Source: JAVBLG01 sp031553655 (GTDB lineage: Bacteria > Desulfobacterota > Desulfovibrionia > Desulfovibrionales > Desulfovibrionaceae). Taken from it: DNA of 64,000 nt. The stretch is taken from positions 1 to 64,000 of the forward strand of contig JAVBLG010000091.1 of NCBI GenBank assembly GCA_031553655.1, written 5' to 3'. The position numbers and the translations under genes are program-made. Numbering within the stretch: the first letter of the stretch is position 1; each line of letters begins with the position of its first letter. Positions 49,025 to 57,262 of this stretch are shown here, piece after piece. The notes beneath the pieces were generated by a model. It had not been told where the DNA came from, did not search any database, and worked only from the letters and a program-made list of their open reading frames with translations.

Positions 49025-49267
49025 ATGCAAACCATATCCGAACGCCCGCAAAAGGTGAAATTCGCCACCCAGGCCGATCCTGAATTGCTCGCAACGCTCA
49101 GGAAAATTGCCAGTGAGGAAGGCAGGCAACTGCAATCTCTGGTGGATGAGGCCCTGCGCGAATATGTTGAACGCAAGCAGGGTACAACGCCCCGCAGGCA
49201 TGTCGTGCAGGCCATGCAAGCCAGCATGGGACAGTTTGACGGCCTGTACCGGGAACTTTCCAAATGA
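49025..49267 (+). CDS. Antitoxin of Doc-type toxin-antitoxin pair
   Basis: An 80-residue protein with a ribbon-helix-helix-like N-terminus (KVKFATQADPELLATLRKIA, then REYVERKQG) and a C-terminal tail (QASMGQFDGLYRELSK) that would block the toxin. A GAGG site precedes the ATG. Its stop overlaps the toxin start as ATGA. A strong inverted repeat upstream probably serves as operator. Confidence 0.8.
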   Translation: MQTISERPQKVKFATQADPELLATLRKIASEEGRQLQSLVDEALREYVERKQGTTPRRHVVQAMQASMGQFDGLYRELSK

Positions 49268-49638
49268 GGGACTACCTGACTTCCTTGGAAATTCTTGCCT
49301 TGCACCATGCCCTGCTCGAACGCTACGACGGCGCAAAGGGCATACGCGACATGGGCGCGGTGGAAGCCGCCGTGTTCCGGCCCCAGTGCGGATACTACGC
49401 GGACATAGCTGAAGAAGCCGCAGCCCTGCTTGAAAGCCTGCTCATCAATCGCCCTTTCGTAGACGGAAACAAACGCGTGGCCTTTGCCGCCTGCGATGTT
49501 TTTCTGCGTATCAACGCCTATGCGCTAAATGCGGCCCCGGATTGGCTTTACCAGCGGATAATGGCCTGGATAGCTGATTCTGAAGGCCGCTTCGAGCGGA
49601 TCGTACAAGACCTGAAATCATGCCTTGTGAAGATTTGA
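49264..49638 (+). CDS. Doc/Fic-family toxin with altered catalytic motif
   Basis: A 124-residue death-on-curing family protein. Opening LTSLEILALHHALLERYDG, KGIRDMGAVEAAVFRP and the Fic loop are in the standard order. Doc kinases phosphorylate elongation factor Tu and Fic enzymes AMPylate targets. Both need the His of HxFx(D/A)xNKR. Here the loop reads INRPFVDGNKRVAF with Arg (codon CGC) where His (CAC/CAT) is expected, a possible loss of catalysis by one base change. Everything else is intact. Alternatively this subgroup may tolerate Arg. Confidence 0.8.
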   Translation: MRDYLTSLEILALHHALLERYDGAKGIRDMGAVEAAVFRPQCGYYADIAEEAAALLESLLINRPFVDGNKRVAFAACDVFLRINAYALNAAPDWLYQRIMAWIADSEGRFERIVQDLKSCLVKI

Positions 49639-49851
49639 TGTTCTTTCGCCCTCATCGCTACCGACAATTTCATATCCCATATCCGTATAGCCGCGCCGCC
49701 GTTTTTCCCACATTCTACCCAGTGTGGCGTGCTCGGCTTCGACTTCAGGCCAAGCTATGCCATGCTCGTCCAATAGAGATTTCAGGCGGCAATTCTCTTC
49801 CCGAAGCAGCCGTATTTCATCAAGATGGTGTTCTTCTTGGGAGGTATTCAT
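49618..49851 (-). CDS. Small hypothetical protein, possible gene remnant
   Basis: A 77-residue frame (start at 49851): MNTSQEEHHLDEIRLLREEN, then LKSLLDEHGIAWP and a charged tail. The LREENxxLKxLLxEHGI pattern is seen at the N-terminus of larger helicase/primase-type mobile-element proteins, so this could be the leftover start of such a gene. The frame is open further upstream to 49947. It overlaps the end of the Doc-like gene by 21 nt and has no clear ribosome-binding site. Confidence 0.35.
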   Translation of the reverse strand: MNTSQEEHHLDEIRLLREENCRLKSLLDEHGIAWPEVEAEHATLGRMWEKRRRGYTDMGYEIVGSDEGERTSNLHKA

Positions 49852-49953
49852 GCGCAAGCTTGGCAGCAGAGCATTTTGCGTCAGTTTTGAGCTGAAGAAG
49901 ATGTCGCCCGATAGCGTTTCAAGGCGCTTACCCGGCGGCACGGCCAAGCTAAA

Positions 49954-50883
49954 TCATATAAAAATTTTTCCATGGCCTTCCAGCGCGCTTTCAAGCTCGG
50001 GGCGGAACTCTTCCATAAAAATACCGGTTGCTTTCTGTTGTTCCGGAGTTGGGAATCGGTGCGTAAGCAGGTAGCAGACCCGATCCGGCGGAGGCGGCGT
50101 GATGGCAAACATTTCAAGATGGCCTTTTTTTACGGTTTCGCAGGCGAGCGTGTAGGGAAAAATGCTCCATTGGCCCGGCTCCCGCAGCAACTCGCAGATT
50201 ACGTTTACCCCGTCCAGCCGCCTGCGCCTGCCTTTAAATTGCCCCCAGTGATGATCATGCCATATGCGCGCGCTGTCGCACCAGTTCATATATAATTCGG
50301 CGGAAGGGTCAAGGTCGCCCACGGAAACGGTCTTTATTCCGCCGAGTTGCGGCGAATCGGTCACCCGCACGCCGAAAAGCGGCTCCTGGTAGCATTGGCG
50401 CGCATAAACGGTGGGGGAATACAGATCGATCAGCGCGAAGCCCACGGTGATCAGTCGGCGTTCCGCCAGCGTGTACATTTTGTCGGAATGGCGTTGCAGC
50501 AGGTTGAGGGAATGCACTTCTTCCCGGTTGAACAGCCTGGCGTAAATCCTGTTCATAAACCCCATATTCAAGCTGGCCAGAGACCCCACGGCCAGAGACA
50601 CGCTATCCGCGGTTTCACGCAGATTGTGCACTTCTTCCTGTACCTCAAGCCAGCGCTGGGCTATGTCCAGAAAATGCAAGCCGGCATTGGTCAGCGATAT
50701 TGCCCGCTTGCCCTTTTGGCGCTGAATCAGTTGCCTGCCTACGTCTTCTTCCAACCGCAGCAGCCTTGTCGTCATATTATTCAAGATAATTAATCGCTTT
50801 ATGCCTAATCGTGTTTGTGTGAAATATATGGCGCGGGCATCATATTTCCTGCGCTGTGAAGGAAAAAATGAAGTTTTCGGCAT
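49954..50883 (-). CDS. LysR-family transcriptional regulator with unusual N-terminus
   Basis: A 309-residue regulator. MTTRLLRLEEDVGRQLIQRQ and ISLTNAG are the second half of a LysR helix-turn-helix, and an effector-binding domain (about 95-300) follows. The first 40 residues do not show the usual first helix. A neighbouring frame there reads LHFFLHSAGN, which resembles it, so a frameshift near residue 15-20 is possible. It is divergent from the truncated dehydrogenase gene, which its intact ancestor probably controlled. Confidence 0.68.
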   Translation of the reverse strand: MPKTSFFPSQRRKYDARAIYFTQTRLGIKRLIILNNMTTRLLRLEEDVGRQLIQRQKGKRAISLTNAGLHFLDIAQRWLEVQEEVHNLRETADSVSLAVGSLASLNMGFMNRIYARLFNREEVHSLNLLQRHSDKMYTLAERRLITVGFALIDLYSPTVYARQCYQEPLFGVRVTDSPQLGGIKTVSVGDLDPSAELYMNWCDSARIWHDHHWGQFKGRRRRLDGVNVICELLREPGQWSIFPYTLACETVKKGHLEMFAITPPPPDRVCYLLTHRFPTPEQQKATGIFMEEFRPELESALEGHGKIFI

Positions 50884-50970
50884 AAATAACCGAATAAATC
50901 CCGTTACTATTCATTTCATAAATCGACAACCCGCAACCGGCATGCGGTCGGGGCTTTAAAGGAGACGGGC

Positions 50971-51446
50971 ATGGAGACGAAAGTAGGGTTCATCGGTTTT
51001 GGCGAGGCTGGTTTTCATATGGCCGCCGGGTTGGGGCGAGAAGGGCTTAAGGGCATCAATGCTTTTGACGTGGCCCTGGACCGTGGGGGCTCGTATGCGG
51101 ACACGGTAAAGGACCGGGCCGCGCGGGCCGAGGTTGGGCTTGCCCTTTCCCCGAAGGCGCTGGCGGAGGCGAGCACAATAATTTTTTGCGCGGTGCAGGC
51201 GCAATATGCCGAAGAAGTGGCGGCGAGCGTTCTGACCCATATCAGGCCGGGAACGTTGTATGTGGATGTGACCACGGCTCTTCCCGCGCAAAAAAAGGCC
51301 ATAGCGGACACTTTTGCGGCCCGGGAGCTTTCGTACATAGACGGGGCCATGATGGGCTCCCTGCCCACGGATGAACACCGGGTGGCCACGTATTGCTCGG
51401 GCGTGGGGGCCGACCGGCTTTGCGCGCTGATGAACGCCTTCAACAT
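50971..51446 (+). pseudogene. NAD-binding 3-hydroxyisobutyrate dehydrogenase-like gene, truncated
   Basis: The first about 158 residues of a beta-hydroxyacid dehydrogenase-like protein: KVGFIGFGEAGFHMAAGLG is the NAD-binding fold, with IIFCAVQAQYAEEVA and YIDGAMMGSLPT following. At about 51,446 the sequence switches to an unrelated membrane-protein tail in another frame and the dehydrogenase ends at a stop at 51,483. The C-terminal domain carrying the catalytic Lys is missing, so it should be inactive. Confidence 0.72.
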
Positions 51447-51581
51447 GCTTTTGAGCTTTACGGCACCAACGAATTGCGCATGAGCGACTTCCCCAAGGTG
51501 GGCTTTCCGCTCTGCACATTCGCCTGTGTTGTGTATACATTGTGCGCGGTGATGTATTGGCCGCTGGTGGGCCTATTTTAG
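51447..51581 (+). pseudogene. C-terminal fragment of an SLC13/DASS-like transporter
   Basis: Beginning FELYGTNELRMSDFPKVGFP and ending in a last membrane segment (TLCAVMYWPLVGLF), this 44-residue fragment resembles the tail of dicarboxylate/sulfate carriers, where xDFxKVGxPL precedes the final helix. It abuts the broken dehydrogenase, so an internal deletion has fused two neighbouring genes out of frame. Confidence 0.5.
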
Positions 51582-51625
51582 TTGGACAGCGTCATTAATA
51601 CGCCACACAGCGCCGCAGCCATTCT

Positions 51626-51665
51626 GATTCCAGATAAAAATTGCTCGCAATTTTTATCTGGAATC
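51626..51665. terminator. Long hairpin, probable terminator
   Basis: GATTCCAGATAAAAATTGC pairs perfectly over 19 bp with its complement around TC. Each strand presents T-rich sequence. It lies between the transporter fragment and the acetyltransferase gene. Confidence 0.6.
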
Positions 51666-51765
51666 AGAGAAATTCAGTCCTTTCTCATTTTTCATAATCA
51701 GCCTATTGTTCACCTGATTATTACGCGCAATCACGATATCCAAAAAAATTTTTGAGGTGCATTTA

Positions 51766-52248
51766 ATGCTCATTAATAAAACACAAACGTTGACCAGGCC
51801 TTTAATCCGTCCGGCGGTTCCCTCCGATTGTGAAACAGTTCGGGGGATCGCACGTGCCGCTTATGCGCTTTATCTTCCACGCATGGACCGTGAGCCGGCC
51901 CCCATGCTTGAAAACTATGAAGCTCGCGCGGGAGATAGGACGTTATATGTGCTTGAAGCAGAGCGCGGCATTGTGGGCTTTATCATTTTGATTCCGGAAA
52001 ATGACGCCATGCTGCTGGATAATGTTGCAATAGCGCCGGATGCGCAAGGGAAAGGATACGGCCGAATGCTTATTGAATTTGCGGAAGGCTCGGCTCTCGC
52101 CGCCGGTGCGGCGGAGTTGAGGCTTTACACCAATGAAATAATGCACGAAAATCTGGTATTGTATACCCGCCTTGGTTTTGTGGAAACCAGTCGGGCCGAG
52201 GAGAAAGGTTACCGGAGGATATTTATGTCCAAAAAATTATCCAACTAA
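51766..52248 (+). CDS. GNAT-family N-acetyltransferase
   Basis: A 160-residue acetyltransferase. LIRPAVPSDCETVRGIARAAY is the first strand-helix, IVGFIILIPE and MLLDNVAIAPDAQGKGYGRML form the acetyl-CoA pocket (QGKGYG), and TNEIMHENLVLYTRLGFVET is the usual end. GAGG stands 9 bases before the ATG at 51766. The acceptor is unknown. It converges with the PTS genes. Confidence 0.87.
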   Translation: MLINKTQTLTRPLIRPAVPSDCETVRGIARAAYALYLPRMDREPAPMLENYEARAGDRTLYVLEAERGIVGFIILIPENDAMLLDNVAIAPDAQGKGYGRMLIEFAEGSALAAGAAELRLYTNEIMHENLVLYTRLGFVETSRAEEKGYRRIFMSKKLSN

Positions 52249-52286
52249 AACCACGTTTATTTCAGCAAACCACGGATAGTTTTAAT

Positions 52287-52978
52287 CTAAACGATTACGT
52301 AAACAATAAGACCGGCAGCGACTGTCAAGAAAGACAGAAAAGCGTGTTTGACCCTCAGGGCCAGCAGGCCGCCAATGGCTGCTATAATGAGTAGAACATG
52401 CCAATTCAGTCCTTCAAGGCGCGGTAGGGTTCCATACACGTTTTGCAAAATTTTTAATATGACGGTAATGATGGCGAAACTTATGCAAAATAAAGCGAAT
52501 TTGCTGACAAAGTTAGCCATAAGGGCCTTTACGGCTATTTTTGCGGTAATATCGTGGGTGGGGTTGCCTTCGGCAGACCAGTGCTCAAGTTCTTCCATGC
52601 GGGCATTGAAGCGTACTCGGCTCCGGTATTCCACAAGGGAACCCAGGTAGGCAAAGGCCATGGCCAGAACCATGGGCAAAACCAAGTAATCGGGAGTGGA
52701 AATATTGAAGCACACGGCCACGCCTACGGACAGGAGAAAGGCCAGGGAAGACAGCGGGGGAATGGCTATGCCCATGGGCAGAATGTCCAGCCAGTAAAGC
52801 TCGAAAAAAATGGCCAAGGGCAGTAGAGCTTCCCATTCACTGCTGAAAAATCCGGCTATGAGGCCGATGAGCAGTGGGCGTTCCAGCAGATCAATGCCGC
52901 TGGCGCGCCGGGCAAGATTGATCAGGGCAAAAAAAAAGCGCCGCTTGTTCCGGCGACCAATGGATCAGAAAAAATCAT
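52287..52978 (-). pseudogene. PTS mannose-type EIIC homologue, frameshifted at a run of nine T
   Basis: The long part (from about 52928 to 52287) encodes LLERPLLIGLIAGFFSSEWE and several membrane segments of an EIIC-like permease. It lacks a start codon at its 5' end. The other part starts with ATG at 52978, overlapping the EIIB stop, and reads MIFSDPLVAGTSGAFF. The two frames meet at a run of nine T (A9 at 52929-52937 on the plus strand); seven or ten T would join them. The joined protein would be about 230 residues, somewhat short for EIIC. Sequencing error, mutation or slippage at the run are the options. This clade's EIIC often accompanies regulatory PTS genes next to rpoN. Confidence 0.7.
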
Positions 52979-53426
52979 CAATACTCCGCACAGATTCGCT
53001 TGGGATGCAGCGGAAATCAAGCTTGACGTCATGCGCGGCCAGATTGCGCAAATTGCTGAAATCCAACTCCGAAACCGCCACATGGGGCAGAAGTTGGGTT
53101 TTTCCCTGGCTGTAATGCAAATTGCCTATATTAAGCTGCTTCATATCGACCCCGCTGGAATAGGCCCGCACGGCGTCCTGGCAGTCGGCCAGCAACACCA
53201 TGACTTCTTCGGAGCCGAGGCGGCCGAGAAGGCAGTTCAGCTCGGCTATGGATACAAAATGGATGATGATGCGCTGAGGCACGGCAAGAGAAATAATCTG
53301 CTGGCGGAAGGGATCGGCGGCCAACTCGTCATTGGCCACAACCAGATAATCCGCCCCTACATAGGGCACCCAGGCCTCTATAACTTGGCCATGCACAAGG
53401 CGGTTGTCGATACGAAACCAGATCAT
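52965..53426 (-). CDS. PTS mannose-family EIIB component
   Basis: A 153-residue cytoplasmic EIIB. MIWFRIDNRLVHGQVIEAWV contains the phosphorylated His (about 13) of the mannose-family signature RxDxRLxHGQ. LVVANDELAADPFRQ and the C-terminal domain match the family in order and size. It would take phosphate from EIIA and pass it to a sugar, but the EIIC gene behind it is broken, so it may serve a regulatory role. It overlaps the putative EIIC start by 14 nt. Confidence 0.9.
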   Translation of the reverse strand: MIWFRIDNRLVHGQVIEAWVPYVGADYLVVANDELAADPFRQQIISLAVPQRIIIHFVSIAELNCLLGRLGSEEVMVLLADCQDAVRAYSSGVDMKQLNIGNLHYSQGKTQLLPHVAVSELDFSNLRNLAAHDVKLDFRCIPSESVRSIDDFF

Positions 53427-53430
53427 GGGA

Positions 53431-53871
53431 TTACTCTGAATTTTTTACCTTTTGCTGTAGCAGCCTACCGGCCACCACTATACCGCTTTTGCCGGAATCT
53501 CCGGCTATTTCGGCAAGTTCTGCCAATTTTTTCTTACGGGAGCTGAATACCTTAAGCAGCATGGGCAGGTTTACTCCGGTTACCACTTCAACTTCGTGAC
53601 GAGTCAAAAGAGACAGGCTGAGGTTGGTGGGCGTGCCCCCGAACATGTCTGTAAGTATGATAACCCCGGCTCCCTTGTTGAGGCGCTGGGCGGCGTCGGA
53701 TAGGCGCTGCACAGTTTCCGTCACTTCAAAGGCCGCGTCAATGCTTATGGAAGTGCAGTCGCTCAGGGGGCCGAGAATAAACTCGGCCGTGCGCAGCAGA
53801 GTGCTGCCATAGTCGCCGTGAGCCACCACAATTACCCCAACTTCAGGAGTATCCTCGGTGTGCGTGTCCAT
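53431..53871 (-). CDS. PTS mannose-family EIIA component
   Basis: A 146-residue EIIA (mannose/fructose type). GVIVVAHGDYGSTLLRTAEFI includes the phospho-accepting His, and GAGVIILTDMFGGTPTNLSL is the second signature. It follows rapZ and precedes EIIB by 4 bp. The arrangement rpoN-hpf-rapZ-EIIA-EIIB-EIIC is characteristic of Desulfovibrio-like bacteria and is comparable to the nitrogen-PTS neighbourhood of other proteobacteria. Confidence 0.92.
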   Translation of the reverse strand: MDTHTEDTPEVGVIVVAHGDYGSTLLRTAEFILGPLSDCTSISIDAAFEVTETVQRLSDAAQRLNKGAGVIILTDMFGGTPTNLSLSLLTRHEVEVVTGVNLPMLLKVFSSRKKKLAELAEIAGDSGKSGIVVAGRLLQQKVKNSE

Positions 53872-53961
53872 TTCTTACTCCCTGAGGCCTTTTGCTGGTG
53901 AAACCGCAAAAGGCCCGGGCGGCTCTCGGGCATTGCCGGGCCGCATGCTTATATATGCCGT

Positions 53962-54897
53962 TTATCCCAACTCCAGATGGCGGTGCTCCAGTATAACCGG
54001 ATATCCTACCTGTTCAAGCACCGTTTGCAGGGCTTCAGCGGTTGCCACCGAACGGTGACGACCGCCAGTGCAGCCTATTGCTATGGTCAGGCGGAACCTG
54101 CCGTCCGCTTCCATCTGCGGCAAAATAAATTTTATAAAATCAATAAGTTTGTCTCTGACATCTCTGGCCGGTTGCTCGGCAAATACATAATCCACAATTT
54201 CTTTGTCCAACCCCGACTTGGGGCGTAGAGCCTCTACAAAAAAAGGGTTGGGCAGAAAACGCAGATCAAATACAAAGTCGGCTTCCTTGGGCACGCCATA
54301 TTTGAAGCCGAATGACACCACGTATATCTTTAAAGTATGCAGGCGGCCACTTTTGGTTGTCCATCGCTTTTGTATGGCCCGCCGCAAATCGTGAATGGAG
54401 AATGTAGTGGTGTCTATGACCATATCAGCCATTTCCTTGAGAGAGGCCAAGCTTTCAAGTTCTCTTTGCGTGGCTTCCTCAAGGCCGATACCGTACATCT
54501 CAAGCGGGTGCGGCCGCCGTGTTGTGGCGTAGCGGCGCATAATCACATTGACATCGGCTTCAATATAGAGCAGCACCGGGCGTATGCCTTGAACGGACAG
54601 ATCCTGCATGGCCACCGCAAGGTCATCAAGCAATTCGCCCTGGCGTAAATCCATGCCCAAGGCGATGCCTTTGTAAATCCACATTGAAGGACGGCGCAAT
54701 ATCTGCACCATGTCCGTGGCCAGACTGGCCGGAAGGCCGTCGACCATGAAATAACCCATATCTTCAAGCACTTGCAGAGCAGTGCTTTTGCCCGCGCCGG
54801 AAAGCCCGGTCACAATATAAATGTGCAGGGCTTCGCTTCCGGCGTGGGTTTCATTCTGGCCCGAATCCGATATGGATTCGTTTTGTTCTTCGTTCAT
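53962..54897 (-). CDS. rapZ: RNase adapter RapZ / nucleotide-binding protein
   Basis: A 311-residue protein with the Walker A IVTGLSGAGKSTALQVLED, the family motif YFMVDGLPASL, and the C-terminal IAIGCTGGRHRSVATAEAL. In E. coli RapZ binds glucosamine-6-phosphate and steers RNase E to the small RNA GlmZ; whether that holds here is unknown. A 30-residue polar N-terminal extension (NESISDSGQNETHAGSEA) is unusual. Neighbours hpf and PTS EIIA follow the widespread rpoN-cluster order. Confidence 0.93.
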   Translation of the reverse strand: MNEEQNESISDSGQNETHAGSEALHIYIVTGLSGAGKSTALQVLEDMGYFMVDGLPASLATDMVQILRRPSMWIYKGIALGMDLRQGELLDDLAVAMQDLSVQGIRPVLLYIEADVNVIMRRYATTRRPHPLEMYGIGLEEATQRELESLASLKEMADMVIDTTTFSIHDLRRAIQKRWTTKSGRLHTLKIYVVSFGFKYGVPKEADFVFDLRFLPNPFFVEALRPKSGLDKEIVDYVFAEQPARDVRDKLIDFIKFILPQMEADGRFRLTIAIGCTGGRHRSVATAEALQTVLEQVGYPVILEHRHLELG

Positions 54898-54921
54898 TTG
54901 AACGCTCGAGGGATATAAGCT

Positions 54922-55470
54922 TTATACGATGGGGTCGATCAACCCATAATCCCCGTTGCGCCTTTTGTACAGCACATTTACCCGGTTATTGTCGGCATTA
55001 AGAAATACCAGGAATTCAAGCTGCTTGGCGTCAATGTCCAGAACCGCATCGTCCAGGTGGATCGGCTTTGGCTGGAACCACTGTATATTTTTGACTTCTT
55101 TAATATCTTCAAGCGGCTCATTGGCCGCCAGATGATAGGTAAAGATGTCCACATTGGCATTATTGCGGGCCTTACGCTGTTGCTCTTTGGCCCTTGAAAC
55201 ATGCTTTTTCACCTGCGCTTCCAACTTGTCCAGCACCAGATCGATGGAGGAATACATTTCCTCGGTCTGCTCTGTGGCGGAAAGCTGCAAGCCTTCGCCG
55301 GCCACCCGCACGTCACATTTATGGCGGAACTTATCCACTGTAAGGGCTACCTGCACGTCAAGGCCGGAGGCCTTGCCGAAAAAACGGCCCAACTTTTCAA
55401 AACGACGCCGCGCATACTTCTTGAGATGATCCGAAGGTTCGAAATTTTTGAAGGTGAAAGCGATGTTCAT
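54922..55470 (-). CDS. hpf: Long-form ribosome hibernation promoting factor
   Basis: A 182-residue protein with two domains. The N-terminal HPF/YfiA domain (1-100) begins MNIAFTFKNFEPSDHLKKYA. The C-terminal dimerisation domain (about 125-182) reads WFQPKPIHLDDAVLDID and NADNNRVNVLYKRRNGDYGLI. The long form alone pairs ribosomes into inactive 100S dimers. It lies between rpoN and rapZ, as usual. Confidence 0.95.
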   Translation of the reverse strand: MNIAFTFKNFEPSDHLKKYARRRFEKLGRFFGKASGLDVQVALTVDKFRHKCDVRVAGEGLQLSATEQTEEMYSSIDLVLDKLEAQVKKHVSRAKEQQRKARNNANVDIFTYHLAANEPLEDIKEVKNIQWFQPKPIHLDDAVLDIDAKQLEFLVFLNADNNRVNVLYKRRNGDYGLIDPIV

Positions 55471-55524
55471 TTTATCTTCTCCTTGGATTAGGACTGCATG
55501 CTAATGTTTCTATTCCGAAAAAAA

Positions 55525-56943
55525 TTAAAAATGTTCGCGTCGTCGCGACGAGGATGGTATATCCATGGCCGTGCGGTATTTGGCGACGGTGCGGCGGGCG
55601 ATATTGACCTTCAAATGCTCTTTCAGCATTTCCCCTATGCGTTCGTCGCTCAGCGGCTCTTTTGGATCTTCCTCGGAAATAAATTTTTTTATGAGCACCT
55701 TCACACTCTCCGAGCCTACCTGCGAGCCATCATCCAATTCCAAGGCGCTGTTGAAGAAGAATTTCAGTTCAAAAACGCCGTGTGGCGTAGCCACGTATTT
55801 GTTGGTGGTTATACGGCTCACCGTTGACTCGTGCATGCCGATGTCCTCGGCTATATCTTTCAGAATCAGCGGGGCCAGGCTGGTCACGCCGTCCTTGAAA
55901 AAGCCTTCCTGATGTTTGACGATGCTTTCCACCACCTTGTAAAGCGTACGCTGACGCTGGTACAGGCTTTTTATCAGCCACGAGGCGGAACGCTGTTTTT
56001 CGGAAAAATATTCTTTTTCCTTGTCGCTGCTGAGATTTTTTTCGTATAGCGAAGAAAGCTGCAGCTGGGGCAGGCCTTCTTCATTGAGCAGAATTACAAA
56101 TTCTTCGCCGAAACGGTAAACATAGACGTCGGGGCTGACATAATACGGCTCATGCTCGCCAAAGCTGGCCCCCGGCATGGGGTCAAGACTTTGGATGATG
56201 TCGAGATATTCCCGTAAATCATCCATGGTAAGGCGGAATTTGCGCAGAATAGGCTTATATTTCTTTTGTTCCAGATCTTCGAGATGGTCGTTGATCAATG
56301 AAACCAGAATGGGATCACGATCGTAATTCAGGGCCTTCAATTGCACCATGAGGCATTCGCGCGGGGTGCGGGCGGCCACGCCCACCGGGTCCATAATTTG
56401 GATATATTCCAGAACGGTGGTGGCTTCGGCTGTGGAACAAGCGGCAAGCTCGGCGATTTCCTCTATGGAGGCGTGCAGATAGCCCGAGGAAGCCAGGTTG
56501 CCTATAATGACTTCGCCTATGGATTTTTGCTCTTCCGTAAGGGTAGAGAGGCGCATTTGCCACAGTAGATGGCCGGAAAGCGAAGGCTTGGCCGAGTAAT
56601 GGGCTTCGAAGGAGCTGCCCTCGTCCAGAGCCTCGTACTCGCGCGACTGCGATTGACGAGTGGTGCTGGCGAACTCCCCGAGATAGTCCTCCCAGTCGGC
56701 GTTGCGGGTCACTTCCCGGTCATACACCTCTTCCTGTTTGGATTCCTGGCGTTTTTCCGTGGAAGCGTCCGTTTCGTGTTCTGAAACGGCTTCTTCCAGA
56801 AAAGGATTGTCAAGCAACTCGCGCTGCACCGTTTCCACCAGTTCCAGGCGGGAAAGTTGGAGCAGCTTGATTGCCTGCTGCAATTGGGGAGTCATCACCA
56901 ATTGCTGGGCCAGTTTCATTTGCTGACGAAGTTCTAATGCCAT
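55525..56943 (-). CDS. rpoN: RNA polymerase sigma-54 factor
   Basis: A 472-residue sigma-54. Region I (1-50) is Gln/Leu rich (QQMKLAQQLVMTPQLQQAIK, quoted in part) and contacts the activator. An acidic linker with many Glu/Ser/Thr follows. The core-binding domain (about 110-300) comes next, and the helix-turn-helix ESTVSRITTNKYV precedes the RpoN box ARRTVAKYRTAM near the end. It needs an AAA+ activator; none is in the window. A sigma-54 type promoter is visible before the chemoreceptor gene at 10955. Confidence 0.97.
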   Translation of the reverse strand: MALELRQQMKLAQQLVMTPQLQQAIKLLQLSRLELVETVQRELLDNPFLEEAVSEHETDASTEKRQESKQEEVYDREVTRNADWEDYLGEFASTTRQSQSREYEALDEGSSFEAHYSAKPSLSGHLLWQMRLSTLTEEQKSIGEVIIGNLASSGYLHASIEEIAELAACSTAEATTVLEYIQIMDPVGVAARTPRECLMVQLKALNYDRDPILVSLINDHLEDLEQKKYKPILRKFRLTMDDLREYLDIIQSLDPMPGASFGEHEPYYVSPDVYVYRFGEEFVILLNEEGLPQLQLSSLYEKNLSSDKEKEYFSEKQRSASWLIKSLYQRQRTLYKVVESIVKHQEGFFKDGVTSLAPLILKDIAEDIGMHESTVSRITTNKYVATPHGVFELKFFFNSALELDDGSQVGSESVKVLIKKFISEEDPKEPLSDERIGEMLKEHLKVNIARRTVAKYRTAMDIPSSSRRREHF

Positions 56944-57227
56944 GCCACTGTCACAATAGGTTAAATTTGCTTACGCTATGCCTGTTTTCAATTGAAGGGT
57001 TTTACTCATTACAAATATTGTGCCATAATGACCGAAAGTATGCAACTGCAAAAGCGCGCGGCCGGGGCACCGGCCCTGCGGCGTTCGCTTCAGAAAATGA
57101 GCGCTCGATTCCGCAGGCATAGGTGAAACACAGTGTACCCGGCCAGACCGCTATACTCTATTAAATAATTACCAGGCCGTGTTTTGCAACTGACACGGTC
57201 TGGTAAATTTTCCGGGAGGCAGCTCCT

Positions 57228-57262
57228 AGAGCCTTTTGCTAATTTAATTCGCAAAACGCTCT
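57228..57262. repeat. AGAGCGTTTTGC hairpin repeat, copy 4
   Basis: AGAGCCTTTTGCTAATTTAA then TTCGCAAAACGCTCT, the most symmetrical copy, lies directly against the pyrG stop. The 57-bp to 260-bp gap between pyrG and rpoN otherwise shows no gene. Confidence 0.75.
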
